From: Anabaena sp. UHCC 0204
GTDB lineage: Bacteria; Cyanobacteriota; Cyanobacteriia; Cyanobacteriales; Nostocaceae
Assembly: GCF_009711975.1 (NCBI RefSeq)
Contig: NZ_VIKW01000018.1
Span: 1-64,000 of the forward strand
Direction: 5' to 3'
DNA length: 64,000 nt
The notes beneath the pieces are model-generated. The model was given only the letters and a program-made list of their open reading frames with translations, had not been told where the DNA came from and did no database searches. Positions 16,944-27,100 of the stretch are shown one piece after another. Every line of letters begins with the position of its first letter. Position 1 is the stretch's first letter. A program made the translations under genes and the position numbers.

Positions 16944-18725
16944 TTACCGAATACTTGTCAAAGACGTACCTAACCAACCCGCAAATTTCTCTTGCTGAGA
17001 GAGATCAGGATTTTGGACTGGTACTAACTGATAATGATTGGGAATAGGTGCAGCTAAGGTGACACAATAAGTCCGGAGTTCATCTTGATGGAAAACAGTA
17101 ATTTGGATAGAATCATTTGGTTGATAATCCTTCAATCTTTCATTTAACTGATTTCCCACCTTAATTCCATCAATAGCTAGTAACTCATTTCCCGCATCAA
17201 TTCCCGCTTTTTGTGCAGGTGAACCTAATTCTACAAATTTAATTATTTCCCTACCATTTTCAGTATTTGTCCTCACACCCAAATAAGGTTCTTCTCGTTT
17301 ATCTTCAACTAATTGCAAACCAAAAGGTTGCAAATACTGATTAAATGGTAAATCGTCCAATCCATAAAGATAGCGTTGAAAGAAATCTCCTAAATCCATA
17401 CCAGCTACAGATGCAATCACTCCTTCTAACTGTTCAGGAGTATAACCAATTTCTGCTTTTCCAAATTCCTCCCACATTTGCCGCATCACATCATCTAAAG
17501 ATCGTTGATTTTCATGATGTACACGAATTAATAAATCTAACAAAAGTGACACCATTTCTCCTTTTAAATAATAGGAGATTTGGGAATTACCACTATTAGC
17601 ATCTGGACGATAAAGTTTAATCCAAGCATCAAAACTTGATTCTGATAAAGGTTGTACTTTTCGTCCTGGAGTGTTTAAATATCTAGTAATTTCCTTACTC
17701 AAATAGTTTAAATATGCCTTGGTATTATAAATACCTGCCCGTAAAGGAATTACTAAATCATAATAACTGGTTACTCCCTCACAAAACCATAAAGATGGTG
17801 TATAGTTTTCCTGATCATAATCAAACACTTCCAAACCTTGAGGACGAATTCTTTTAACATTCCATAGATGAAAGAATTCATGGGCAACTAATTGTAAAAA
17901 CGGTTCATATTTATCTTGATTCCGAAAACCAAACCGTTGATAAATTAAAGAACAAGAATTTTTATGTTCTAAACCGCCAAAAGCTTGCTGAAGTAAATGC
18001 AGAAAAAATACATATCTGTCATAAGGCAAACCACCAAACATTTTTGCCTCTACTTCAATGATTTTTTCAAAATCTGCAATCATTTCTTGTACTTGAAAAT
18101 TGCCTCTTCCCCAAATTGCTAATTCATGAGGTTTACCCAAAACTGCAAATTTGTATAATTGATGATCACCAATTTCAAAAGGACTATCAACTAAAGTATC
18201 AAAATCGGCTGCTAAAAAAGAATTAGTTGCCTCTGTAATTGTTGATAAACTTGTAGTAATTTGCCACTTTTCATTAGGAGGAATTATCGTTACTTGAATT
18301 GGTAAATGATCATAATTAGGGATTCTGAAAAATAACGCTGCACCATTAAAATAACCATGAGTAGGATCTAAATGATTTGTTCTAACTGTTAATTCATTAG
18401 CGAATATACGGTAAGTAATCGTAACTTCTGAAACATCACCTTTTTCTACTTGCCAATGGTTTTTACTAATTTTTCGCCAAGATAAAGATTCATTGTCACC
18501 AAAAGCAGCAAAATCTTGTAAATTTTTCTCATATTCCCTCACCAAATACGATCCAGGTGTCCACACTGGCATTTTTAAATCGAGAATTGAATTTGGGTAG
18601 TTAACAATTTTTAAAGTTATTTCAAATAAATGGGTTTCTGGTTGAGACATTCCCACTAAATAATGAATTTGTGGAGAGATATCTAGAATTTGATTGTGAA
18701 GATTAGACGCTGTTGCTTGAGTCAT
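16944..18725 (-). CDS. M61-family peptidase with PDZ domain
   Basis: A 593-residue protein of the glycyl-aminopeptidase (M61) family. It has an N-terminal beta-sandwich domain (about 20-190) with TPGSYLVREY, the zinc motif HEFFH (282-286) followed by LWNVKRIRP, and a substrate-recognition GGLEH (250-254). A PDZ domain is near 485-560 (PYLGVRTN, then SPAQKAGIDAGNELLAIDG). M61 enzymes cleave N-terminal Gly/Ala residues from peptides. No signal peptide is evident, so a cytoplasmic role in peptide turnover is likely. Domain order and length are normal for the family, and all catalytic residues are present. Confidence 0.93.
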   Translation of the reverse strand: MTQATASNLHNQILDISPQIHYLVGMSQPETHLFEITLKIVNYPNSILDLKMPVWTPGSYLVREYEKNLQDFAAFGDNESLSWRKISKNHWQVEKGDVSEVTITYRIFANELTVRTNHLDPTHGYFNGAALFFRIPNYDHLPIQVTIIPPNEKWQITTSLSTITEATNSFLAADFDTLVDSPFEIGDHQLYKFAVLGKPHELAIWGRGNFQVQEMIADFEKIIEVEAKMFGGLPYDRYVFFLHLLQQAFGGLEHKNSCSLIYQRFGFRNQDKYEPFLQLVAHEFFHLWNVKRIRPQGLEVFDYDQENYTPSLWFCEGVTSYYDLVIPLRAGIYNTKAYLNYLSKEITRYLNTPGRKVQPLSESSFDAWIKLYRPDANSGNSQISYYLKGEMVSLLLDLLIRVHHENQRSLDDVMRQMWEEFGKAEIGYTPEQLEGVIASVAGMDLGDFFQRYLYGLDDLPFNQYLQPFGLQLVEDKREEPYLGVRTNTENGREIIKFVELGSPAQKAGIDAGNELLAIDGIKVGNQLNERLKDYQPNDSIQITVFHQDELRTYCVTLAAPIPNHYQLVPVQNPDLSQQEKFAGWLGTSLTSIR

Positions 18726-18929
18726 TTTGCTTGTTGAGTTTTGAGTTATTAATCTATAGTTAACAATTCATCGTCAATCGTCAAGTATGGGAATAAAAGT
18801 TTATGATTACTTTTTAATGAGTATAATAACTAGGGATCTGGGAAAAGTATAAGATTTGGGAATAAAACCCGATTCCGAAAAAACTATTGGTTTCAAAGTA
18901 AACACGGTTTATATATCTGAAAAAAAATT

Positions 18930-18957
18930 GTAGAAACGTTCTATAAAACATCTCTAC
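18930..18957. repeat. GTAGAGACGTT palindromic repeat, degenerate copy
   Basis: GTAGAAACGTT, six bases, then AACATCTCTAC. It is the same hairpin family as copies at 21364, 25111 and 31415. It lies in the spacer (18726-19017) between two minus-strand genes. Confidence 0.65.
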
Positions 18958-19017
18958 AAGAGTTATGGAAAACTTTTGAATGAAACAATTATCAATTGTC
19001 AATTGATAAAAGGAATA

Positions 19018-20676
19018 TTATTTACCTGTACTAGGTTTGAGTGACAACAACATTTCCATTTGAGTTATTGATTTATTAGGGCTAGTGACAGTCACACCAA
19101 GTCCACGAATGGAAGCGAGGATAGCAGTAGCCTCTGAAGGTAAAGGTTGACTTTGAGCGGCTAAACGCTCAATTATGGTAGCGGTTTTGTCCATATCTAA
19201 ATAAAAATAACCACTATTGGGAGTTTGCAAAGAACTGGTTACAGTTTTAAAGGTATCAGTTTGATCAAGTGCTTGACCTTTACGATCTGCTAATGTTTCG
19301 GCAATAGGTCCGCCAATAGCCAGAAATACAGTATCATCATCTAGCCAACCATGAGCCAGAAGAGCGCCTTGTTGGGGAATTTGCCATTCTGTTACATTTT
19401 TACCACCAATTGTTCTTTGAGCAACATTGAGAGATTGTTGTTTAGCCAGATTATCGAGTTTAGTAAAGGTAGCTTCGGCAGTTTGGCGATCGCTCGTATC
19501 CAATACTAATGCACCTCCAAACCCGACATTGGCTAATAAACCTTGATTAGATTGAATCGCACCAAAACCAAATTCTCCATTCATCCATCCGAAAATATCT
19601 TTATCTAAATCTAATTGGAAATTTTTTAATTGACTCCGAGCTTGTTGAAGTCCTTGATTTAATTCTGGATAATCTTTTGATTGTTCAACTAGAGTTTGCC
19701 ACGTTTTACTAATCCCTTTGCCACTTGCTAACGCAAATGTTTCACCAGGAAATTGTCCGACTATTTTTGCGGGTGTGGTTTCATATTGAAATTTATTCAG
19801 TTGAGGATCTAAATTAACCACAGCTTTTAATCTCAATCCAGCGTCATCTACTCCTACAGCGGCAACAAGTGATTTCACTTGTTTAATTTGTGCCATAGTT
19901 TGTGGGGGCAATTGTCTCGTTTGAGAATTTAAAGCTGTTAATTGTTGTACCATATTGGCATAATCAGGTACATAAATTTGAGCTAGACTATTCTTAACAT
20001 CTACACTTTTGTTGAGAATATCACTTGCCCCTTCTTTCGTAGCAAAGGAAGGTTCACCTTTATAGGTATCAATAGCTTTTTCTACAGCTTGTTTATTTGA
20101 TGTTAAAAGCAAGTGGTCATTATTCAAAACTGTTGTATATGTAGGCTGACCTTGACCTTTAGTTTCAATAATTTTTTGCCCTTTGTAGTCTGATTCTTGA
20201 GTTTTGACATTTTTTTGCTCTTTCAACTTATTGGCAAAATTTAGAGCAGCCAGTTTATCCTTAATACCTACTACCAAGAGTATATTTGGTTCTTCCGATG
20301 AGCGTAAATTAGCCTGGGATACTTTTTTCGCTTCTGGTGGTAGTACCGCAATCATCACACCACCAACCCAAGGTTTAATATCTGCTTCGTAAGAAATTTT
20401 ACTATCACTCAATATTTCTTGGTTGAAATCTTTTAACCCTTTTGTCAATAATTGCTGTGCTTGAGGTGTACCAAACTGCTGCAACTTATTCCAGGATTCA
20501 GGATTAGTATCAATGTAAGTTGCCATTAATGCAGTTGCGGGTACTAACTTAGCACTACCTAAAGGGCTAGAACTTTCTGTACCGCCTTTGAGGTACATAT
20601 AAGCTGCTATACCTCCCGCTAAGATTACAGTAGTACCAATTACGGGAATTAAAAACGATGATTTCTTTTCAGACAT
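19018..20676 (-). CDS. DUF3352 domain protein
   Basis: A 552-residue protein with an N-terminal membrane anchor (SFLIPVIGTTVILAGGIAAY, about 6-27) and a long periplasm/lumen-facing beta-rich region. It matches the DUF3352 family common in cyanobacteria: ALMATYIDTNPESWNKL near the start, repeated segments with YKGQKI and KAVEKAID, and FGFGA later. No catalytic motif is known for this family. Gln, Lys and Ser content is high, consistent with an exported protein. It is monocistronic, with a long upstream spacer. Function is unknown, and a role in envelope maintenance is only a guess. Confidence 0.85.
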   Translation of the reverse strand: MSEKKSSFLIPVIGTTVILAGGIAAYMYLKGGTESSSPLGSAKLVPATALMATYIDTNPESWNKLQQFGTPQAQQLLTKGLKDFNQEILSDSKISYEADIKPWVGGVMIAVLPPEAKKVSQANLRSSEEPNILLVVGIKDKLAALNFANKLKEQKNVKTQESDYKGQKIIETKGQGQPTYTTVLNNDHLLLTSNKQAVEKAIDTYKGEPSFATKEGASDILNKSVDVKNSLAQIYVPDYANMVQQLTALNSQTRQLPPQTMAQIKQVKSLVAAVGVDDAGLRLKAVVNLDPQLNKFQYETTPAKIVGQFPGETFALASGKGISKTWQTLVEQSKDYPELNQGLQQARSQLKNFQLDLDKDIFGWMNGEFGFGAIQSNQGLLANVGFGGALVLDTSDRQTAEATFTKLDNLAKQQSLNVAQRTIGGKNVTEWQIPQQGALLAHGWLDDDTVFLAIGGPIAETLADRKGQALDQTDTFKTVTSSLQTPNSGYFYLDMDKTATIIERLAAQSQPLPSEATAILASIRGLGVTVTSPNKSITQMEMLLSLKPSTGK

Positions 20677-21491
20677 TAGTAGAACATCCTTATTTAAGTA
20701 AAATTTGTAACAACTTTTATGAAATATTCACTGCCTGGTGCGGGAATTTATCTAAATAGATTCTGACTTATTAATCCTTTTTTGATCATTATTCTTTGCT
20801 AATTTAACGGTATTTGCTGATAAAATTTAGTGTTTCGGCTCACCAAGTTAATTCACAATTGGCTCTAAATAATACTTCACTATGGTCAGGAATGAATCCG
20901 CAAATCATGTTTCATTTGTCAACATCGCTGCTTGAAAGGAAAAAAAAGCCAAAAAATTCTTCTTTCTCAATCCTTACTCTGGCAGTGCGAGGTAATTGTC
21001 AATTGTTTAAACCTAAATCCTTACGAAAACAATAGTCAATTTGTCACCTCCAAGCTATTCTAATAAATATATGAAAAATTGGTAGTATTTGTACTCAATA
21101 ACAATTGATCACGGATCAAGCTCGATTTGATCCGAGGCAGCCAGGAGTGCATAGACTATAAGGTTTTGAGTGTAGCAGAATATCTGTCAATCTGTGGACT
21201 TAATAGCGCCGACGCTACTAGGAGCAAACAGTAAGAAAATGTCAGACTGCGCTACACTTCATCAGAGAGATTGTTAGCATTTTTTGTATCAGTGCAAAAT
21301 ATAAGCTGACATCAGGGTATGCAGATGTGGAAGATGGGTAGATTACATCAAATCCTCCAACCTGTAGAGACGTTCCGGTGTAACGTCTCTAGTCAACAGT
21401 CATTTGGACTGGGGATATGCACCTGATAATGCTATTTATTATGACTTACATCCCATTAGACGTTTCAGGATTAGAAGGCTAGAAATTATCA
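20677..21491. other. 815-base spacer between DUF3352 and M1 peptidase genes
   Basis: No believable gene. It includes an 8-bp perfect inverted repeat, CGGATCAA (21112-21119) and TTGATCCG (21127-21134), and a GTAGAGACGTT palindrome at 21364-21391. The two flanking genes are divergent, so both promoters are expected. The length leaves room for an untranslated leader or a small RNA, but none can be identified. Confidence 0.55.
21364..21391. repeat. GTAGAGACGTT palindromic repeat
   Basis: GTAGAGACGTT (21364-21374), seven bases, then AACGTCTCTA (21382-21391). A hairpin-forming dispersed repeat, about 100 bases upstream of the M1 peptidase gene. Confidence 0.8.
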
Positions 21492-24065
21492 ATGTCGCAG
21501 TCTTATTTTGATATCGAAAAAACCGCACACAAACGGTTTGAGTTACCAGGGGCAAAACCACACTATAACCCTGATCGACCTGGACAGGTAGAGCATATTT
21601 TTCTGGATTTGAGTTTGGATATTCCCAATCAAAGTTGCTACGGATCGTGTAGCATTCGCCTATTGCCAGTCCGTAATGGGATTGATAGGTTAACTTTGGA
21701 TGCGGTAAATCTCAAGATTAAGTCTGTCCAGGTAGACGAAGTTGAGCAGAAGTTTGAATATGATGGCGAAAAACTGTGTATTCAACTGTCTCAACCGACA
21801 GAAATCGGTCATCGTTTGTTAATTGCGATCGCCTATGCAGCCGAAAAACCCCAACGGGGGATTTACTTTATTCAACCAGACAAACATTACCCCCACAAGC
21901 CTACCCAAATCTGGACTCAAGGTGAAGACGAAGATTCTCGCTTTTGGTTTCCTTGTTTCGACTACCCTGGACAATTATCAACTTCAGAAATTCGCGTCCG
22001 TGTTCCTAACCCTTTGGTGGCTATCTCCAATGGTGAACTAATTGACACTATACAGGAAGAAAAATACAAAACTTACCATTGGTCACAACAACAAGTTCAT
22101 CCTACCTATTTGATGACGTTAGCTGTTGGTGACTTTGCGGAAATTCGGGATGAGTGGCAGGGTAAAGCTGTTACCTATTACGTCGAAAAAGGGCGAGAAG
22201 CCGATGCTCAACGCAGCATGGGCAAAACTCCCCAAATGATCGAATTTTTGAGCCAAAAGTATGGTTATGCTTACGCTTTCCCCAAATATGCCCAAGTTTG
22301 TGTAGATGATTTTATTTTTGGAGGAATGGAAAATACTTCCACAACTCTATTAACTGACCGCTGTTTATTAGATGCACGTGCAGTATTAGATAATCGCAAT
22401 ACTGAAAGTTTAGTTGTTCATGAACTAGCACACCAATGGTTTGGGGATTTGGTGGTGATTAAACATTGGTCTCATGCTTGGATTAAGGAAGGTATGGCTT
22501 CTTATTCTGAGGTGATGTGGACAGAACATGAATATGGCGACCAAGAAGCCGCATATTATCGGTTGTCGGAAGCGCGGAGTTATCTCAATGAAGATAGCAG
22601 TCGTTACCGCAGACCAATGGTAACTCATGTTTACCGGGAAGCGATCGAACTTTATGACCGCCATATTTATGAAAAAGGATCTTGTGTTTATCACATGATT
22701 CGGGCAGAATTGGGCGATGAATTATTTTGGCAAGCTATCCAAACATTTGTTCAAGATCACGCTCATCAAACTGTCGAAACCATAGACTTATTAAGGGCTA
22801 TTGAAAAAGCCACAGGACGCAATCTGGCTTTCCTGTTTGATCAATATGTCTATCGTGGTGGACATCCTGATTTTAAGGTAGCTTATTCCTGGGATGGAGA
22901 TGCAAATTTAGCGAAGGTGACTGTTACCCAAACCCAAGCTAAAGCCGAAAGTAAGGATTTATTTAATCTCAGAATTCCCATTGGTTTTGGATATAAAGAA
23001 AATCCACAACTAACAACTTTTACAGTCCGGGTACATGAAAAGGAACAAAGTTTTTACTTTCCTTTAACACAAAAGCCTGATTTTATTAGTTTTGATGTTG
23101 GTAATAATTACTTAAAAACTGTCATTTTAGAATACCCAATTTCTGAATTAAAGGCACAATTAGAATTTGATCCTCATCCCATTTCTCGTATTTATGCAGC
23201 GGAAGCTTTAGCCAAAAAAGGCGGATTAGAAGCTACTTTAGCCCTATCCTCAGCTTTGAAAAATGATCCTTTTTGGGGTGTGCGAGTCGAAGTTGCTAAA
23301 GAACTAGCAGAAATTCAATTAGATCAAGCTTTCGATGGTTTAGTGGCTGGTTTAGATGATCCTAGTCCCTTTGTGCGGAAGGCAGTCATTAATTCTCTAT
23401 CAAAAATTAAAACTCATACTAGCTATAAAGCTGTCAAGGGTTTTGTGCAGAATGGGGATGAAAGCTACTATGTAGAAGCTGCTGCTTGTCGGACTATTGC
23501 AGCGATCGCAGCGGCGCATTTAGAAGATAAACCCCATGAAGATAAGGTAATCAAGTTACTCAAATCTGTGCTAGAAGAACGGGCAGGTTGGAATGAAGTT
23601 GTCCGGAGTGGGGCTGTAGCTGGTTTAGCTGAATTCAAATCTTCGGAAGCGGCTTTAAATTTACTACTGGAATACACAAAAATTGGTATACCGCAACCAT
23701 TACGCCTTGCAGCTATTCGCGCTGTCGGGAAAATTTCCAGAGGTCAAACTCCCGCTAATATTGAACGGATTTTAGATCGATTAGCGGAAATCGCCAGAGA
23801 GACTTTCTTTTTAACCCAGGTAGCAGTTTTGACAGCCTTGGGACAAATGGAAACCCCAAAAGCCATTAGTATTTTGCAATCTTTAGCCAATCAAACCGCA
23901 GATGGCCGTGTCCGTCGCTATGCGGAGGAAGAAGTCGCTAAAGTGCAAAAAAATATCGGTACAGACAAAACCCTACGTCATTTGCGTGAGGAACTAGATC
24001 AACTTAAACAGCAAAATCAGGAGTTGAAAAGTCGGTTGGAAAATCTGGAAGCGAAATCCAAGTAA
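21492..24065 (+). CDS. M1-family aminopeptidase with HEAT repeats
   Basis: An 857-residue zinc aminopeptidase. The exopeptidase motif GGMEN is at 277-281 and the zinc motif HELAH at 310-314, with the third ligand Glu expected about 19 residues later in HAWIKEGMASY. The M1 beta-domain is N-terminal (about 15-200). Beyond residue about 560, helical pairs with AAEALAKKG, FWGVRVEVAKELAEI and PSPFVRKAVINSL indicate HEAT-like repeats to about 800. A short coiled coil (about 828-857) ends the protein. It removes N-terminal residues from peptides in the cytoplasm. It is related to PepN and cold-active CPS41-type aminopeptidases. The first half is canonical, and the HEAT tail is common in cyanobacterial members. 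Confidence 0.93.
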   Translation: MSQSYFDIEKTAHKRFELPGAKPHYNPDRPGQVEHIFLDLSLDIPNQSCYGSCSIRLLPVRNGIDRLTLDAVNLKIKSVQVDEVEQKFEYDGEKLCIQLSQPTEIGHRLLIAIAYAAEKPQRGIYFIQPDKHYPHKPTQIWTQGEDEDSRFWFPCFDYPGQLSTSEIRVRVPNPLVAISNGELIDTIQEEKYKTYHWSQQQVHPTYLMTLAVGDFAEIRDEWQGKAVTYYVEKGREADAQRSMGKTPQMIEFLSQKYGYAYAFPKYAQVCVDDFIFGGMENTSTTLLTDRCLLDARAVLDNRNTESLVVHELAHQWFGDLVVIKHWSHAWIKEGMASYSEVMWTEHEYGDQEAAYYRLSEARSYLNEDSSRYRRPMVTHVYREAIELYDRHIYEKGSCVYHMIRAELGDELFWQAIQTFVQDHAHQTVETIDLLRAIEKATGRNLAFLFDQYVYRGGHPDFKVAYSWDGDANLAKVTVTQTQAKAESKDLFNLRIPIGFGYKENPQLTTFTVRVHEKEQSFYFPLTQKPDFISFDVGNNYLKTVILEYPISELKAQLEFDPHPISRIYAAEALAKKGGLEATLALSSALKNDPFWGVRVEVAKELAEIQLDQAFDGLVAGLDDPSPFVRKAVINSLSKIKTHTSYKAVKGFVQNGDESYYVEAAACRTIAAIAAAHLEDKPHEDKVIKLLKSVLEERAGWNEVVRSGAVAGLAEFKSSEAALNLLLEYTKIGIPQPLRLAAIRAVGKISRGQTPANIERILDRLAEIARETFFLTQVAVLTALGQMETPKAISILQSLANQTADGRVRRYAEEEVAKVQKNIGTDKTLRHLREELDQLKQQNQELKSRLENLEAKSK

Positions 24066-24102
24066 GTTAAAAAGGTGGTTAAAAACCACATCTACACAGG
24101 CA

Positions 24103-24122
24103 AAACCCACCTCCGTGGGTTT
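24103..24122. repeat. Hairpin AAACCCAC/GTGGGTTT
   Basis: A perfect 8-bp stem with loop CTCC between the M1 peptidase and CHAT genes. No T-run follows, so it is not a standard terminator. It may be another small repeat. Confidence 0.6.
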
Positions 24123-24174
24123 CAATCTGTGAATTGTATTCACCTCATGAGATTATCTAGGGAATGTCATTTTT

Positions 24175-27100
24175 ATGCCAGTGATTACCATTCGGGAACA
24201 ACAGCAAACAGCAATAGGATTTGCAGCCAGTCTCAGTTTTGGCGATGGTGAATATGACATTACCATTACTGACCCCTTTACTCCCCAGGAAGAACACGAA
24301 TTAGAATGGTATTTTGAAGAGTGGCTGGTTTTTCCCATGACTGGGACAGTCAAAGCTGAAAGGGCAAAAAACAGCGTTAAAACCTACGGTGAAAAGCTGT
24401 TTGACCAAGTTTTTCAAGATCGGAAAGCATACAGCAAATATCAACAACTTAAAAATAATCTCGGTCAAGTACAAATAGAAATAATTAGTAAAACGCCGGA
24501 ATTTCAGGCATTACATTGGGAAGCATTGCAAGACCCAGATTTTCCCCGACCTTTAGCTGTAGATTGTGTAATGCTGCGAAAAAGCGTTAACTCTGCTGTT
24601 GGGGCTGTAAATTTGCAACCTTCCCCAGTTATTAATTTGCTGGTAGTGGTAGCGCGTCCTGATGAAGAAAAGGATGTGGGTTATCGGACAATTTCCCGTC
24701 CTATGTTGGAGTTGATCAAAAATGGTCAATTGCGGGTAAAGGTGGAGTTGCTGCGTCCAGGCACATATCAAGCATTATCTCAGCATTTGGAAGCCAAAGG
24801 CGCGAATTTTTATCACATCATTCATTTGGATATGCACGGGGCGTTATTGACTCATGAACAGGTGCAGAAACCCGGTGCAGTTAATCGTTATTTATTCAAA
24901 GGACGCTATGGACGGGATGACTTGCAGCCTTTTGAGGGTATGAAGGCGTTTTTGGCGTTTGAGGGAGAGAGTCAGGGAAAGCTTGATTTGGTAGAAGCAT
25001 CGGAATTAGCCGCTTTGCTGACTGGTAAGGGTATTCCTGTATGTATTCTCAATGCGTGTCAGTCAGGTAAACAGGTGAAATCACCTCTCCCTCAAAATAA
25101 TCTAAATAATGTAGAGACGTTACATGGAACGTCTCTACAAAACACAGAAAAAGAGGTCAGAGAAACCAGTTTAGGAAGTCGGTTGATGAGTGCGGGAATG
25201 CAGATGGTGGTAGCAATGGGTTATTCTGTCACCGTGACTGCGGCTAAGTTGATGATGGAACATTTGTATAAACATTTGTTTGCAAATAAACCCATCACGG
25301 AAGCAATTAGATTAAGTCGGCGAGAATTGTTTAATGATAAGGAACGCAAAGCCTATTTTAATAAATTGATTAAATTAGAAGATTGGTTATTACCTGTGGT
25401 TTATTATAACCAGTCGGTGAATTTTAATTTACGTCAGTTTACACCAGAAGAAAAAGAGAAATATTTTGAAACTGTTGCTAGTGAATATCGGTTTACTTTA
25501 CCGACTTATGGCTTTGTCGGGCGAGATTTGGAAATTCTCAAAATTGAGAAGGCGTTGTTAAAACACAATATTTTGCTGTTGCAGGGTATGGGAGGAACAG
25601 GAAAAACAACTCTGTTAAATTATCTGCGGGAATGGTGGCAGAAAACCGACTTTGTTAAAAATGCCTTTTATTTTGGTTATGATGAAAAAGCCTGGACACT
25701 CGAACAAATTTTATTTTTCATTGGGCAGGAATTATATAAAAATGAGAAGGATAAACTTAAATTAGCTGAGTTTCAGGCAATGAATCTGATAGCGCAACAA
25801 GGGGAATTAATCACTAAATTTAAATCCGAAAAATACGCTGTGATTTTAGATAATTTAGAATCTATTACAGGACAACAATTAGCAATTCAAAATACATTAC
25901 CAGAACTAGAACAGAATCAAATCCGCGATTTTATTGGGCGGTTGGTTGGTGGTAAAACTTTAGTAGTTTTTGGTTCTCGCAGTCAAGAAGAATGGTTACA
26001 GCAACAAACTTTTAAATTCAATCTTTATGAATTGCAAGGATTAGATCAAGAAGCGCGGACGGAGTTAGCGGAGAAGATTTTAGAAACAAATATACCTCCA
26101 CACAAAATTGAGAAAATTCGCCAAGATGGGGATTTTCAGAAGTTAATGAAATTGTTAGCTGGTTATCCCTTAGCAATGGAAGTTGTGTTAGCAAATTTGC
26201 AAAAGCAAACACCACAGGAAATTTTACAGGGTTTGCAAGCAGCGGATGTAAATTTAGATGTTGCTAGTGAGGATAAGACTAAGAGTATTTTAAAATGTGT
26301 GGAATATTCTCACAGTAATTTATCACCAGAAGCGCAAAAATTACTGATTTGTTTAGCTCCTTTTAGTGGGTTTATACTTCGTGATGGTATTGATAATTAT
26401 ATCAATGAATTGCAGAAATTAGAGCTTTTTCAGAATTATCGGCTTGATAAACTTGATGATGCTATTCAAGAGGCAATTAACTGGGGTTTATTATCCCCAA
26501 TGGAGACAGGTTCACCTCTATTAACAATTCAGCCTGTATTTCCCTACTTTTTGAAAACTAAATTAGCAACGGTTGATACTGCAACTTGTGAAGCTTTGCA
26601 AGAGGGATTTAAAACCCATTATTTAGGTTTAGCTGGTTCTTATGATGAGTTAATGGAATCTAAAGATGCCCAAGAGCGACAATTGGGGATATTTTTCTGT
26701 AGTTTAGAATATGAGAATTTATATAATGGGTTACAAATTTGTTTGGATAAGCAAGAAGATATTAGTATATACTTATGTTTAGATAAGTATTTTGAATTAA
26801 GTCAAGATAATCTTAGTAACCTAAAATTAGCAACAACAATTTGTCAGCATTTAGATAATTATTCAACTACATTTATTAAGGGTGATTTAGGTTATCAAAT
26901 TCCATTTGCAATTCAACGATTGGGTAATTGTCAACTGTCATTACAGCAGTGCGAGCAAGCCAGACAATCCTACGAAAAGGCCTTGAAACTTTATGATGCA
27001 TTACAGTATGAAGACAAAAAACAAAAACAACTTTGGAAGGCAGATGTATACCATAATTTAGGAGTAGTTGCTCAAGGAATACGCAGATTTAAGGAGACAA

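Noticed and set aside
20814-21035. 73-residue plus-strand frame in the long spacer
   Set aside because: Looks like random AT-rich coding, with no conserved pattern or ribosome binding site.
24103-24122. Terminator of the M1 peptidase gene
   Set aside because: Good stem but no T-run on either side, so kept only as a hairpin repeat.
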